Of a DNA stretch of 64,000 nucleotides, positions 17,407-26,990 are shown piece by piece. This DNA is from Pseudomonas sp. HAR-UPW-AIA-41 (GTDB lineage Bacteria; Pseudomonadota; Gammaproteobacteria; Pseudomonadales; Pseudomonadaceae). The stretch lies in contig NZ_NSLB01000008.1 of the NCBI RefSeq assembly GCF_002304225.1, forward strand, positions 1-64,000. The letters are read 5' to 3'. The notes under the pieces were generated by a model. The model was not told the origin of the DNA. It saw only the letters and a list, made by a program, of their open reading frames with translations, and did not search any database. The position numbers and the translations under genes are program-made. Position 1 is the first letter of the stretch; the number at the start of each line of letters is the position of its first letter.

Positions 17407-18315
17407 TTATTCCGGTCTCTGGAACAGCTGCAGGACTTGCCGGCCCGGTTCTCCGGGCTGCCCGAAGTAGCGCGCGTACAGCGCCTGTCCGGCTTCGTTG
17501 CGCTGCACGCGGCTCAGGGCACGGTCCACGGCCAGTTGCCAGTCGGCATCACCGCGCGCCAGTGGCAGGGCCACCGGCAGCACCTCGAAGAGCTTCTCGG
17601 GGATCACCAGCTCCCGGCCATGCTCGCTTTCAGCCTGATAGTTGAGCAGTACCAGACGGTCGGCGAAGAAGGCATCGACCTGCCCCTGCGCCACCATGGC
17701 TAGCCCCTCGGCATTGCTCTGCACCTCGCGTAGCTCAGACTGCAGTCCCAGCGCACGGATCCGCGCCCGGGCCCAGTCGAGGCTGACGCTGTCCTTGAGC
17801 ACCGCGAAGCTATGGCGGTTGAGCCCCTGCCGCAGCGTGGCGCGCCATACCGGGCCGCGCTCCTGCGTACCTTCAAGCAGCGGCGCCAGCAGGCTGGCCG
17901 GTGCATCGCGGCGGACCACCACGCCCAGGCCGGCGGCAAAGTAGGGCAGGGAGAAACTCACCTGCTCGCGGCGCGTCAGGGTGTCGCCCACCGCGCTGCA
18001 CACCGTATCGACCTTGCCGCTGGCCACGGCGGGGAACATTTCGCCCACCGTCAGCGCCTGATAACGGAGTTTGAGGTCGGGCAGGCCGAGGTCCTGGCGC
18101 AGTTGAGCGGCCAGCAGATTGCAAAGCTCGATGGCGTAACCGGCTGGCTGTTCGGCTGTGCCGGCGGAGAAGGGCGCGTCGCCGGGAACGAAGCCAAAGG
18201 TCAGGGTCTGGCTGGCGCGGACGCGTTGCAGGGTGTCGTCGGCATAGGCTGGCAGCAGCGCTGCTGCCAGCAGAAGTGCGGTGGCGCCACGCAGGAGAGG
18301 CTGGAAGGCGATCAT
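17407..18315 (-). CDS. Amino-acid-type periplasmic binding protein
   Basis: A 302-residue family 3 solute-binding protein with a signal peptide ending near PAYA-DD. Visible landmarks: LTFGFVPGDAPFS (first strand), GYAIELCNLLAAQL, SGKVDTVCSAVGDTLTRRE (hinge region), FSLPYFAAGLGVVVRR. Such proteins bind amino acids or opines for ABC import, or serve as sensor accessories. It lies 11 bases behind potE on the same strand with a good GGAG site, so it is co-transcribed with the antiporter. That hints at ornithine, arginine or putrescine as ligand, but no permease or ATPase partner is in the window. Confidence 0.8.
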   Translation of the reverse strand: MIAFQPLLRGATALLLAAALLPAYADDTLQRVRASQTLTFGFVPGDAPFSAGTAEQPAGYAIELCNLLAAQLRQDLGLPDLKLRYQALTVGEMFPAVASGKVDTVCSAVGDTLTRREQVSFSLPYFAAGLGVVVRRDAPASLLAPLLEGTQERGPVWRATLRQGLNRHSFAVLKDSVSLDWARARIRALGLQSELREVQSNAEGLAMVAQGQVDAFFADRLVLLNYQAESEHGRELVIPEKLFEVLPVALPLARGDADWQLAVDRALSRVQRNEAGQALYARYFGQPGEPGRQVLQLFQRPE

Positions 18316-18326
18316 TGGGCGCGCTC

Positions 18327-19652
18327 CTAGGACGATTGCAGGGTATCCAGTTCGGCGATCAGGCGTTTGGCGATGATGCCGAACAGCAGGTAGCCGACCA
18401 CCATCACCAGCGCCGCGCCGAACACCGCCTCCAGGCCCGAGGCGTACAGGGCGTAGAAGCAGTAGAACATGCCGATCAGCAGGATCAGGCTGTTGCGGCG
18501 GAAGGTGGGGAGATCCACCCCGGCCTTGTACATGATCACCAGCAGGCCCGACAGCGCGGTGACGTAGGGGATCAGGTTGCTCACCGCCGCCAGATTGACC
18601 AGCTTGCCGAACTGCTCGCTGACGTTGGGCGAGATGGTCGACAGGGCGATCAGGCTCTGCATCAGGGCGCAGCAGATCAGCCCCAGCAGCGGCGCGTCGA
18701 AGCGGTTGAGGCGGGCGAAGAAGCGCGGGAACAGGCCCTGATCGGCTGTGACCTTGGCGGTCTGCGCCAGGGTGAACTGCCAGCCCAGCAGCGAGCCGAC
18801 GCAGGCCAGCACGGCCAGGCCCATGACGATGTCGCCGATGCCGTCGTTGAACATCTGTGCGTAGACCAGGGCGAAGGGCGCGCTGGAGTTGGCCAGTTCG
18901 GCGTTGGGCACGATGCCCTGGATCACGCTGGTCGACAGCACGTAGACCACGGCGGCACCGAGGGTGCCGAGCAGGCAGGCCAGCGGCACGTTGCGCTTGG
19001 GGTTGTCCACGGCATCGGAGTTCTGCGCCGCCGACTCCATGCCGAGGAAGGCCCAGAGGGTCAGTGGGATGCTCTGGGTGATGGCGTCGCTGACCTTCAG
19101 CTCGTTGGGGTTCCAGGCGGCGGCGAACACGGCGGGATCAAACCAGAACCAGCCGATCACACAGAGGCCGGCCACGGGGATGATGATGCCCCAGACGGTG
19201 ATCGAGCCCAGCCGGCCGGTCAGGCTGGGGCCGCCGAAGTTGGCCACCGTGGTCAGCCAGATCATGCACAGGGTGCCGGCGAACAGCGGCATGGAGCCTT
19301 CGCCCAGCCAGGGCACGAAGGGCGTCAGGTAGCCGACGGCGGCGATGCTGATGGCCACGTTGCTGACCACCAGCGAGAGGAAATACAGGTAGGAGCAGAG
19401 GAAGAAGGCCGACTTGCCGTGGGCTTCCTCGCTGTAGGCCGACATACCGCCGGACTTGTTGCAGTAGATGCCGCACTGGGCAAAGCACCAGGCGATGGCC
19501 ATGGAGCCGATGGCGGTGACGATCCACGACAGCAGCGACACGGCGCCGAGCTGGGCCATGCTCGAGGGCAGCAGGATGATGCCCGAGCCCATCATGTTGA
19601 CTGTGACCAGGGTGGTCAGGCCGATCAGTCCCATCTTCTTGTTATCAGCCAT
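18327..19652 (-). CDS. potE: Putrescine/ornithine antiporter PotE
   Basis: A 441-residue APC-superfamily transporter with about twelve membrane helices. It closely follows E. coli PotE throughout: NMMGSGIILLPSSMAQLGAVS near the start, NKSGGMSAYSEEA, TVANFGG, SITVWGIIIPVAGL and LWAFLGMESA. PotE exchanges putrescine and ornithine, or imports putrescine with protons, at the inner membrane. In E. coli it is coupled to ornithine decarboxylase SpeF, which is absent here; instead the arc operon, which makes ornithine, lies just upstream behind a terminator. The start at 19652 fits the conserved MADNKKMGLIGLTTL and has a GGAAG site. Confidence 0.9.
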   Translation of the reverse strand: MADNKKMGLIGLTTLVTVNMMGSGIILLPSSMAQLGAVSLLSWIVTAIGSMAIAWCFAQCGIYCNKSGGMSAYSEEAHGKSAFFLCSYLYFLSLVVSNVAISIAAVGYLTPFVPWLGEGSMPLFAGTLCMIWLTTVANFGGPSLTGRLGSITVWGIIIPVAGLCVIGWFWFDPAVFAAAWNPNELKVSDAITQSIPLTLWAFLGMESAAQNSDAVDNPKRNVPLACLLGTLGAAVVYVLSTSVIQGIVPNAELANSSAPFALVYAQMFNDGIGDIVMGLAVLACVGSLLGWQFTLAQTAKVTADQGLFPRFFARLNRFDAPLLGLICCALMQSLIALSTISPNVSEQFGKLVNLAAVSNLIPYVTALSGLLVIMYKAGVDLPTFRRNSLILLIGMFYCFYALYASGLEAVFGAALVMVVGYLLFGIIAKRLIAELDTLQSS

Positions 19653-19680
19653 GTTGGCTTCCTTCCAGGGCAGACAAGGC

Positions 19681-19710
19681 AAAGGCCCGGAGGCAAACCT
19701 GCGGGCCTTT
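19681..19710 (-). terminator. Terminator after arcC
   Basis: AAAGGCCCG and CGGGCCTTT form a nine-base perfect stem with a 12-base loop, 16 bases after the arcC stop and before the potE start. The strand-ending TTT falls within the stem. It separates the arc operon from the potE operon. Confidence 0.75.
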
Positions 19711-19726
19711 GTATAGCGGCGACCTG

Positions 19727-20653
19727 TTAACGGTAGGTCAGTCCGGGTTTTTGCGTGCTGATGCGGGTGCCGGCGGTGCCTTTGACGATGGCCTCGATGT
19801 CCGGCAGCGAGCCGATCACCGCGACCTTGCCGGTATTGCGGGCGAACTCGCAGGCAGCCTGCACCTTGGGACCCATGGAACCTGCGGCAAAACCCAGACG
19901 CTCCAGCTCATCGGGGTGGGCTTCGGCGATGGCCTTCTGGGTCGGTTTGCCCCAGTCGATGTAGGCGGCATCCACGTCGGTGGCGATTACCAGCAGGTCG
20001 GCTTCCAGTTCGGTGGCGAGGAAGGCCGAGCAGAGGTCCTTGTCGATCACCGCCTCAACGCCGACCAGCTTGCCGTCCTTGTACATGGTGGGGATGCCAC
20101 CACCGCCGGCGGCGATGACAATGGTGCCTTTCTCCAGCAGCCATTTCAGCGGGCGGATCTCGAAGATGCGCTTGGGCCGGGGGCTGGCCACCACGCGGCG
20201 GAACTTGTCGCCGTCGGGGGCGATGGTCCAGCCCTTTTCGGCGGCCAGGCGCTCGGCTTCGGCCTTGGGATAGACCGGGCCGATCGGCTTGGTCATGTGC
20301 TGGAAGGCCGGGTCCGTCGGGTCGACTTCCACCTGGGTGAGCAGGGTGGCGAAAGGCACCTCGAACGGCAGCAGGTTGCCCAGCTCCTGTTCGATCATGT
20401 AGCCGATCATGCCTTCGGTTTCGGCGCCCAGCACATCCAGCGGATAGGGGTTGGCCGGGTCGTAGGCGTTGCCCTGCAGGGCCAGCAGGCCGACCTGCGG
20501 GCCGTTGCCGTGGGCCACTACCAGCTCGTTGCCGGACGCCACCTTGGCGATCTGCTCGCAGGCGATGCGCACGTTGTCGCGCTGGTTTTCTGCGGTCATG
20601 GCTTCGCCGCGACGAAGCAGGGCGTTGCCGCCCAAAGCGATCACGAGTCGCAT
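19727..20653 (-). CDS. arcC: Carbamate kinase ArcC
   Basis: A 308-residue kinase that makes ATP from ADP and carbamoyl phosphate, the last step of the arginine deiminase pathway. Features seen: [17 protein letters not shown] (nucleotide-binding start), [25 protein letters not shown] and the C-terminal [16 protein letters not shown]. The ATG at 20653 has a good AGGAGATC site; an upstream Met would add six residues without homology. It is the last cistron of arcDABC, transcribed leftwards, after a 107-base gap that carries two hairpins. Confidence 0.95.
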   Translation of the reverse strand: MRLVIALGGNALLRRGEAMTAENQRDNVRIACEQIAKVASGNELVVAHGNGPQVGLLALQGNAYDPANPYPLDVLGAETEGMIGYMIEQELGNLLPFEVPFATLLTQVEVDPTDPAFQHMTKPIGPVYPKAEAERLAAEKGWTIAPDGDKFRRVVASPRPKRIFEIRPLKWLLEKGTIVIAAGGGGIPTMYKDGKLVGVEAVIDKDLCSAFLATELEADLLVIATDVDAAYIDWGKPTQKAIAEAHPDELERLGFAAGSMGPKVQAACEFARNTGKVAVIGSLPDIEAIVKGTAGTRISTQKPGLTYR

Positions 20654-20674
20654 GTTGATCTCCTGAATCAAAAC

Positions 20675-20705
20675 GGGTGGAGAAGCGCTTTACGCTTTTC
20701 CACCC
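20675..20705 (-). repeat. Hairpin 1 in the arcB-arcC intercistronic region
   Basis: GGGTGGAGAAGCG and CGCTTTTCCACCC form a 13-pair stem (one wobble pair) with a five-base loop between arcB and arcC. The P. aeruginosa arc transcript is known to be processed between cistrons, so this is a likely processing or stabilising element. Confidence 0.7.
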
Positions 20706-20719
20706 AGATGAATTTCTGT

Positions 20720-20748
20720 GCGAGGCGTTGGCTGTACCTCCGCCTCGC
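20720..20748 (-). repeat. Hairpin 2 in the arcB-arcC intercistronic region
   Basis: GCGAGGCG and CGCCTCGC form an eight-base perfect stem with a 13-base loop, 12 bases after the arcB stop. With hairpin 1 it nearly fills the gap. Confidence 0.6.
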
Positions 20749-20760
20749 TGGCAACGGCGG

Positions 20761-21771
20761 TTACACGTTGCCGAGGGTGGCGACCATCACCGCTTTAATG
20801 GTGTGCATGCGGTTTTCCGCCTGCTCGAACGCGATACAGGCCGGCGACTCGAACACTTCTTCGGTCACTTCGATGCCGCCCGCCAGATGCGGGTACTGCT
20901 CGGCAATCTGCTTGCCCACCTTGGTGTCGGTGTTGTGGAAGGCCGGCAGACAGTGCATGAACTTGGTCCGCGGCGTGCCGGAGGCCTTCATCATCTCGGC
21001 GTTGACCTGATACGGCAGCAGCAGCTTGATGCGCTCGCCCCAGGCCTCGACCGGCTCGCCCATGGAGACCCAGACGTCGGTGTGGATGAAGTCCACGCCC
21101 TTGACGGCTTCTTTCGGGTCTTCGGTGAGGGTGATGCGCGCGCCGCTTTCGGCGGCGAAGGCCTTGCACTGGGCGACGAAATCATCGTGCGGCCAGAGGG
21201 CTTTCGGACCGGCGATGCGCACATCCATACCCAGCTTGGCGCCGACCAGCAGCAGCGAGTTGCCCATGTTGTTGCGGGCGTCACCCAAGTAGGCGTAGCT
21301 GATGTCGTGCAGCGGTTTGTCGCTGTTTTCCAGCATGGTCAGCACGTCGGCCAGCATCTGGGTCGGGTGGTATTCGTCGGTCAGGCCGTTGAACACCGGT
21401 ACGCCGGCGAACTTGGCCAGCTCCTCGACGATCTCCTGCTTGAAGCCGCGGTACTCGATGGCGTCGTACATGCGGCCGAGCACGCGGGCGGTGTCCTTCA
21501 TGGTCTCCTTGTGGCCGATCTGCGAGGAGGTCGGATCGATATAGGTGACGTTGGCGCCCTGGTCATAGGAGGCCACTTCGAAGGCGCAGCGGGTACGGGT
21601 CGAGGTCTTTTCGAAGATCAGGGCGATGTTCTTGCCCTTGAGGTGCTGGACCTCGGTGCCGCTGTACTTGGCGCGCTTGAGGTCGCGGGACAGGTCCAGC
21701 AGGAATTTCAGCTCGCGGGTGCTGTGGTGCATCAGGCTGAGCAGGTTGCGGTTGTGCATGTTGAAAGCCAT
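20761..21771 (-). CDS. arcB: Ornithine carbamoyltransferase ArcB (catabolic)
   Basis: A 336-residue carbamoyltransferase that splits citrulline with phosphate into ornithine and carbamoyl phosphate in the arginine deiminase pathway. Visible motifs: [15 protein letters not shown] (STRTR carbamoyl-phosphate site), [11 protein letters not shown], and the ornithine-binding [10 protein letters not shown], close to residue 270. The start at 21771 ([15 protein letters not shown]) has an AAGAGGAAA site upstream. Second-to-last cistron of arcDABC. The catabolic rather than biosynthetic (ArgF) assignment rests on operon context and on the length. Confidence 0.95.
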   Translation of the reverse strand: MAFNMHNRNLLSLMHHSTRELKFLLDLSRDLKRAKYSGTEVQHLKGKNIALIFEKTSTRTRCAFEVASYDQGANVTYIDPTSSQIGHKETMKDTARVLGRMYDAIEYRGFKQEIVEELAKFAGVPVFNGLTDEYHPTQMLADVLTMLENSDKPLHDISYAYLGDARNNMGNSLLLVGAKLGMDVRIAGPKALWPHDDFVAQCKAFAAESGARITLTEDPKEAVKGVDFIHTDVWVSMGEPVEAWGERIKLLLPYQVNAEMMKASGTPRTKFMHCLPAFHNTDTKVGKQIAEQYPHLAGGIEVTEEVFESPACIAFEQAENRMHTIKAVMVATLGNV

Positions 21772-21820
21772 GACAGTTTTCCTCTTGAGAAATACGGGTC
21801 GTACCGGCGCCACTTAGGCT

Positions 21821-21856
21821 CCGGCGGAAAGCGGCGACCGGGTAGGCCGCCGCCGG
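21821..21856 (-). repeat. Hairpin in the arcA-arcB intercistronic region
   Basis: CCGGCGG (21821-21827) pairs with CCGCCGG (21850-21856), and an alternative GCGGCG/CGCCGC pairing lies inside, in the 90-base gap between arcA and arcB. As with the arcB-arcC hairpins it could set RNA processing or differential stability. Confidence 0.5.
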
Positions 21857-21861
21857 GGCGG

Positions 21862-23112
21862 TTAGTAATCGATCGGGTCGCGGATAATCGGGCAGGTCAT
21901 GCAGTGGCCGCCGCCGCGGCCGCGGCCGAGTTCGCTGGCACTGATGGTCACCACCTCGACACCGGCCTTGCGCAGCAGGGTGTTGGTGTAGGTGTTGCGG
22001 TCGTAGCCGACCACCACGCCCGGCTCCAGGCAGACCACGTTGTTGCCGTCATCCCACTGCTCGCGCTCGGCCTCGAAGCTGTCGCCGCCGGTTTCCACCA
22101 CGCGCAGCTTCTTCAGGTTGAGCGATTCGGCGACCACGTTGATGAAGGATTTCTCCTCGCGGCGCACGTCGATGCCGCCCGGCTTGCTTTCGTCCGGACG
22201 CAACACGAAGGGCACAATGTTGTAGGCCACTTCCGGGAAGACGGTGACCAGATCGCGGTCGCAGAAGCTGAACACGGTATCCAGGTGCATGGCCGCGCGG
22301 GATTTGCCCAGGCCGGCCACCACCACCTTGTCGGCGGCGCCCTTGTCGAACAGGGCCTTGGCCACCTGACCGATGGCCTGGTGCGAGCTGCGTTCGCCCA
22401 TGCCGATCAGCACGGTGCCGTTGCCGATCGGCATCACGTCGCCGCCTTCCAGGGTGGCGGAACCGTGATCCTGGTCCGGGTCGCCGTACCAGATTTCGAA
22501 CTCTTCGTTGATGAAGTCCGGGTGGAATTTGTAGATAGCGGTGGTCAGCAGGGTTTCCTGACGACGGGCCGGCCAGTACATGGGGTTCAGGGTGACGCCG
22601 CCGTAGATCCAGCAGGTGGTGTCACGGGTGAACTGGGTGTTGGGCAGCGGCGGGAAGAGGAAGCTGGATTCACCCTGGTAGGCGCAGAACATCTTCGCCA
22701 CCTCGGATTCCTTGTACTTGACCAGATCGGCTCCGGACACGCCGCCGATGAGGAACTCAGCGATGCGCCGCGATTCCAGGCTCTCGATGAAGCTGCGCAC
22801 TTCGCTCTGCAGGCCGAGACCGACACTGTTGGCGGTGATCTTGCGGTCGAGAATCCACTTCAGGGCTTCAGGGTTCTTGATCGTTTCTTCCAGTAGGTTG
22901 TGCATCTCCACCACGTCGATGCCGCGTTCGCGCATCTTGGTCATGAAGTCGAAGTGGTCGCGCTTGGCCTGGGACACCCAGATCACGTCGTCGAACAGCA
23001 GTTCGTCGCAGTTGTTCGGGGTCAGGCGCAGATGCGCCAGGCCCGGCGAGCAGACCATCACCTTGTGCAGTTTGCCGGCTTCGGAATGCACGCCGAGTTT
23101 CTTCTTGCTCAT
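21862..23112 (-). CDS. arcA: Arginine deiminase ArcA
   Basis: A 416-residue enzyme that hydrolyses arginine to citrulline and ammonia. The catalytic landmarks are seen: the [12 protein letters not shown] block (Asp of the substrate site), EGGDVMPIG (Glu), [11 protein letters not shown] (His and Asp) and the terminal [13 protein letters not shown] with the nucleophile Cys. The start at 23112 ([13 protein letters not shown]) is preferred because upstream codons lie inside arcD. Only 16 bases separate it from the arcD stop, so it is tightly linked. First soluble enzyme of the fermentative pathway that yields one ATP per arginine. Confidence 0.96.
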   Translation of the reverse strand: MSKKKLGVHSEAGKLHKVMVCSPGLAHLRLTPNNCDELLFDDVIWVSQAKRDHFDFMTKMRERGIDVVEMHNLLEETIKNPEALKWILDRKITANSVGLGLQSEVRSFIESLESRRIAEFLIGGVSGADLVKYKESEVAKMFCAYQGESSFLFPPLPNTQFTRDTTCWIYGGVTLNPMYWPARRQETLLTTAIYKFHPDFINEEFEIWYGDPDQDHGSATLEGGDVMPIGNGTVLIGMGERSSHQAIGQVAKALFDKGAADKVVVAGLGKSRAAMHLDTVFSFCDRDLVTVFPEVAYNIVPFVLRPDESKPGGIDVRREEKSFINVVAESLNLKKLRVVETGGDSFEAEREQWDDGNNVVCLEPGVVVGYDRNTYTNTLLRKAGVEVVTISASELGRGRGGGHCMTCPIIRDPIDY

Positions 23113-23128
23113 TTTCGAACTCCTTCTC

Positions 23129-24556
23129 TTAGAGGCTGAGGAAGCCAGCGTAGAGAGCGTAGGCGGCAATGCCGGCGCCGATCAGTACGCCGATGAAAAT
23201 CACTTTCTCGATGTTGGTGAACACCGCCTGGCCCAGCTCGCGCTTGGCCTTGGCGAACAGGATGGCGCCCGGTGCGTAGAGCAGCGCGGACAGCAGCAGG
23301 TACTGCACGCCCGCGGCGTACACCAGCCAGACGGCATAGAGGGTGGCAACCAAGGCGATGAACAGGTCCTTGTTACGTTGACCGGCATCGCCTTCATAAG
23401 TTTCGCCACGCACAGCCAGCAGCAGGGCATAGGCACCGGACCAGAAGTACGGCACCAGAATCATCGAGGTGGCCAGGTACAGCAGGCTCAGGTAGGTCGA
23501 GCTGTTGAACAGGGTGATGATCAGGAACAGCTGGATCAGGCCGTTGGTCAGCCACAGTGCATTGGCCGGCACATGGTTGGCGTTCTCCTTGCGCAGGAAC
23601 TCCGGCATGGTGTGGTCCTTGGCCGAGGAGAAAATGATCTCCGCGCACAGCAGGGTCCACGACAGCAGGGCTCCGGCCAGCGACACCAGCAGACCGATGC
23701 TGATCAGTTGGGCGCCCCACGGGCCGACCACCTGTTCCAGCACGGCAGCCATCGACGGGTTCTTCAGGCCGGCCAGCTGGGCCTGAGCCATGATGCCCTG
23801 CGACAGCACGTTGACCAGAACCAGCAGCAACAGCACGCCGATGAAACCGATCACGGTGGCCTTGCCCACATCACTGCGCTTCTCGGCGCGGGCGGAGAAG
23901 ATGCTGGCGCCTTCGATGCCGATGAACACCCAGACGGTGACCAGCATCATGTTGCGCACCTGATCCATCACGCTGCCCAGCTCGGTGTTGCCCGCGCCCC
24001 AGAAGTCGCTGGTGAACACGTCCATCTTGAAGGCGATGGCGGCAATCACGATGAACAGCGCCAGCGGCAGCATCTTGGCGATGGTGGTGATGGTGTTGAT
24101 AAAGGCGGCTTCCTTGATGCCACGCAGCACCAGGAAGTGCAGTAGCCACAGCAGCACCGAGGCGCAGATGATGGCTGCCGGGGTGTTGCCTTCGCCGAAC
24201 ACCGGGAAGAAATAACCGAGGGTGGAGAACAGCAGCACCATGTAGCTGACGTTGCCGATCCAGGCGCTGATCCAGTAGCCCCAGGCCGAGGAGAAGCCCA
24301 TGTAGTCGCCGAAACCGGCCTTGGCGTAGGCGTAGACCCCGCCGTCGAGTTCCGGCTTGCGGTTGGCCAGGGTCTGGAAGACGAAGGCCAGGGTCAGCAT
24401 GCCCACGCCGGTGATCAGCCAGCCGATGAGGGTGGCGCCGGCGCTGGCGCTGGCGGCGATGTTCTGCGGCAGCGAGAAGATCCCGCCGCCCACCATGGAA
24501 CCGACCACCAGCGCGATCAGCGCGCCGAGGCGGAGTTTATTGGTGGAGTCCGACAT
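23129..24556 (-). CDS. arcD: Arginine/ornithine antiporter ArcD
   Basis: A 475-residue APC-superfamily transporter with about 12-13 hydrophobic helices, starting [20 protein letters not shown]. It exchanges external arginine for ornithine made inside, at no energy cost. The [20 protein letters not shown] segment and the ordering with arcA, arcB and arcC identify it. It heads the leftward operon and has an Anr/FNR-type box 61 bases upstream, consistent with oxygen-limited induction. It diverges from creB across a 314-base gap. Confidence 0.95.
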   Translation of the reverse strand: MSDSTNKLRLGALIALVVGSMVGGGIFSLPQNIAASASAGATLIGWLITGVGMLTLAFVFQTLANRKPELDGGVYAYAKAGFGDYMGFSSAWGYWISAWIGNVSYMVLLFSTLGYFFPVFGEGNTPAAIICASVLLWLLHFLVLRGIKEAAFINTITTIAKMLPLALFIVIAAIAFKMDVFTSDFWGAGNTELGSVMDQVRNMMLVTVWVFIGIEGASIFSARAEKRSDVGKATVIGFIGVLLLLVLVNVLSQGIMAQAQLAGLKNPSMAAVLEQVVGPWGAQLISIGLLVSLAGALLSWTLLCAEIIFSSAKDHTMPEFLRKENANHVPANALWLTNGLIQLFLIITLFNSSTYLSLLYLATSMILVPYFWSGAYALLLAVRGETYEGDAGQRNKDLFIALVATLYAVWLVYAAGVQYLLLSALLYAPGAILFAKAKRELGQAVFTNIEKVIFIGVLIGAGIAAYALYAGFLSL

Positions 24557-24870
24557 GTTGTTCCCCTTGGGTCGTGGGCGATGTTGTTATGGAACGCCGC
24601 AACGCGAGGGGGAGTGCTGACCTGAATCAAGAAGCGCCACTGCATTACCCCTAGGAACAAATCCTGTAACACGTTTACGGCGACTGAGCGTTTGCGGTCA
24701 GCGGGCTGACAACTTCCTGCACAAACGGTCAGGTCATGAACATAGCTCCAAAACTATGACGCTGCCATGTCAGAGCGCTGCGCCAGATCAAGGTTGCAGC
24801 AGATTGCCGGCCCGGTTGACGCTGGCCGTGGCCTGCGGCACCGTGCCGGCTGGCAAAAGGAAGCGCAGTC
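24557..24870. promoter_or_regulatory. arcD / creB divergent regulatory region
   Basis: A 314-base gap without a gene. The arcD side holds the Anr box at 24617-24630 and a CATAAC-like -10 at 24586-24591 (minus strand). The creB side ends in AAGGAAG at 24859-24865, a strong ribosome site. No confident ArgR site or Cre tag was found between them. Confidence 0.55.
24617..24630 (-). promoter_or_regulatory. Anr/FNR-type box of the arc operon
   Basis: On the minus strand the site reads TTGATTCAGGTCAG, that is TTGAT-N4-GTCAG, against the consensus TTGAT-N4-ATCAA. Its centre is about 67 bases from the arcD start, a distance that fits activation from near -41 of a start site around 24582. The arc operon of P. 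aeruginosa is a well-known Anr target. Confidence 0.75.
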
Positions 24871-25554
24871 ATGGCCCATATCCTCATCGTCGAAGACGAA
24901 GCGGCAATCGCCGATACCCTGATCTATGCCCTGCAGGGCGAGGGCTTCACGACCCGCTGGCTCACTCTGGCCGGCGAGGCGCTGGCGCTGCAGGCGCGTG
25001 AACCGGCCGATCTGTGGATTCTCGATGTGGGCCTGCCGGACATGAGCGGGTTCGAGGCGTGCAAGCAACTGCGCCGAAGCAGCGAGGTGCCGGTGCTGTT
25101 TCTTACCGCTCGCGACAGCGAGATCGACCGGGTGGTGGGGCTGGAGATCGGCGCCGACGATTACGTGAGCAAGCCGTTCAGCCCGCGCGAGGTGGCGGCG
25201 CGGGTCAAGGCCATCCTCAAACGCCTGCAGCCACGAGTGCCGCCAGCTGCCGAGCCGCCTGCGGCCGGGCCATTCCGTTTCGACGAGCTGCGTCAGCAGA
25301 TCCACTATCACGGCCAGCTGTTGCCGCTGACTCGGCATGAACTCAAGTTGCTGGCGGTACTGCTGAGCCAGCCCGAGCGGGTTTTCTCCCGCGAGCAACT
25401 GCTCGATGCCACCGGGGTTTCTGCCGAGGCCGGTTATGAACGCACGGTGGACAGTCATATCCGCAGCCTGCGCGCCAAGCTGCGCGAGGTGCGCGCAGAC
25501 AGCGAGGCGATCCAGACCCATCGCGGGCTGGGTTACAGCCTGAGGCTGCTGTGA
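24871..25554 (+). CDS. creB: Response regulator CreB (OmpR type)
   Basis: A 227-residue regulator with a receiver domain (VEDEAAIADTL, phospho-acceptor Asp in LWILDVGLPDMSG near residue 51, FLTARD, conserved Lys in SKPFSPRE) and an OmpR-type winged helix (TRHELKLLAVLLSQPERVFSREQLL, RTVDSHIRSLRAKL). CreB works with CreC on envelope, beta-lactam resistance and metabolic genes, binding Cre tags (TTCAC-N6-TTCAC). Its stop overlaps the creC start (TGATG). Confidence 0.9.
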   Translation: MAHILIVEDEAAIADTLIYALQGEGFTTRWLTLAGEALALQAREPADLWILDVGLPDMSGFEACKQLRRSSEVPVLFLTARDSEIDRVVGLEIGADDYVSKPFSPREVAARVKAILKRLQPRVPPAAEPPAAGPFRFDELRQQIHYHGQLLPLTRHELKLLAVLLSQPERVFSREQLLDATGVSAEAGYERTVDSHIRSLRAKLREVRADSEAIQTHRGLGYSLRLL

Positions 25555-26990
25555 TGCCGCTCGGGGTTCGCATCTTTCTGGTGTATTTCCTGTTTGTCGG
25601 CTTGTCCGGCTGGTTCGTCATGAACACGGTGATGGACGAGATTCGCCCCGGTGTGCGCCAGTCCACCGAGGAAACCCTGGTGGATACGGCCAACCTGCTG
25701 GCCGAACTGCTGCGTGATGACCTGCGCAGCGGGCGCCTTGAGCAGAGCCGCTGGCAGGAGTTGTTCCGCGCCTATGGCCTGCGCCAGCCGCAGGCGCAGA
25801 TCTGGGATGTGCAGAAGAACAGCGTCAGTCACCGCATCTATGTCACCGATTCGGCCGGACGCGTGCTGCTCGACTCCGGTGGCAAAGCGGTGGGGCAGGA
25901 CTATTCGCGCTGGAACGATGTCTACCTGACCCTGCGCGGCCAGTACGGCGCGCGCTCCAGCCGCGAGGACGCTGCCGATCCGGAGTCTTCGGTGATGTAC
26001 GTGGCTGCGCCGATCAAAGATCAGGGGCAGATCATCGGCGTGGTTTCGGTGAGCAAACCCAGCCGCACCCTGCAGCCCTATATCGAACGTTCGCAAACCC
26101 GGCTGGCCTGGATCGGTGCCGGCCTGATCGGCCTCGGCTTGCTGGTTGGTGCGCTGCTCTCCTGGTGGCTCAGCGCCTCGCTGCGCCGGCTGACCGATTA
26201 TGCCCGTCAGGTGGCGGCCGGTGAGCGGGTCAGCCTGCCGGCACTGCGCGGTGGTGAGCTGGCGCAGCTGGGTCAGGCGCTGCAGCAGATGCGTGAGCAA
26301 CTGGAGGGCAAGGCCTATGTCGAGCGCTATGTGCACACCCTGACCCATGAGCTGAAGAGCCCGCTGGCGGCCATTCGTGGCGCCGCCGAGTTGCTTGAGG
26401 GCGAGATGCCGGCGGAGCAGCGGGCGCGCTTTGTCGGCAATATCCAGAACGAAAGCGCGCGCCTGCAGCAACTGATCGAGCGCCTGTTGCACCTGGCGCT
26501 GGTCGAGCAGCGTCAGGGCCTGGAGGAGCGCGAGCCGGTGCCGCTGCGGGCGCTGTTCGAGGAGCTGCTGACCAGTCAGGCCGCCCGCATCACGGCCGGG
26601 CAGATCGAGGTCGAGAATCTGCTGGATGATGAACTGTGCGTTATCGGCGAGCGCTTTCTGCTGCAACAGGCGCTGGCCAACCTGCTCGACAATGCGGTGG
26701 ACTTCACCCCTCCGGGTGGCTTGATCCGCTGCTCGGCCGAACGCGATGGCGAGTTACTGACCTTCTCCCTGTTCAATCAGGGGGAGCCCATCCCGGACTA
26801 TGCCCTGCCGCGCCTGACCGAGCGTTTCTACTCCCTGCCGCGCCCGAGCAGCGGGCGCAAGAGCACCGGCCTGGGCCTGAACTTCGTTGAGGAGGTCGCG
26901 GCCCTGCATGGCGGCAGCCTAAAACTGGTCAATGTTCCGGGGGGTGTCGAGGCACGGCTGAGTCTGCCGTTGGAGGCTCCAGGCAAATGA
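25554..26990 (+). CDS. creC: Sensor histidine kinase CreC
   Basis: A 478-residue membrane kinase: a first membrane helix at about residues 5-25, a periplasmic domain, a second helix near 185-205 (LAWIGAGLIGLGLLVGALLS), a HAMP linker, then the H-box with HTLTHELKSPLAAIRG, the N-box NLLDNAVDFTPPGG and the G-box STGLGLNF. It phosphorylates CreB. The ATG at 25554 overlaps the creB stop by one base; a GTG one codon earlier is possible but less likely. A small ORF overlaps its stop. Confidence 0.9.
   Translation: MPLGVRIFLVYFLFVGLSGWFVMNTVMDEIRPGVRQSTEETLVDTANLLAELLRDDLRSGRLEQSRWQELFRAYGLRQPQAQIWDVQKNSVSHRIYVTDSAGRVLLDSGGKAVGQDYSRWNDVYLTLRGQYGARSSREDAADPESSVMYVAAPIKDQGQIIGVVSVSKPSRTLQPYIERSQTRLAWIGAGLIGLGLLVGALLSWWLSASLRRLTDYARQVAAGERVSLPALRGGELAQLGQALQQMREQLEGKAYVERYVHTLTHELKSPLAAIRGAAELLEGEMPAEQRARFVGNIQNESARLQQLIERLLHLALVEQRQGLEEREPVPLRALFEELLTSQAARITAGQIEVENLLDDELCVIGERFLLQQALANLLDNAVDFTPPGGLIRCSAERDGELLTFSLFNQGEPIPDYALPRLTERFYSLPRPSSGRKSTGLGLNFVEEVAALHGGSLKLVNVPGGVEARLSLPLEAPGK

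Noticed and set aside
24557..24870. ArgR binding site at the arcD promoter
   Set aside because: Expected from P. aeruginosa knowledge, but I cannot point to a convincing ArgR half-site pair in the sequence.
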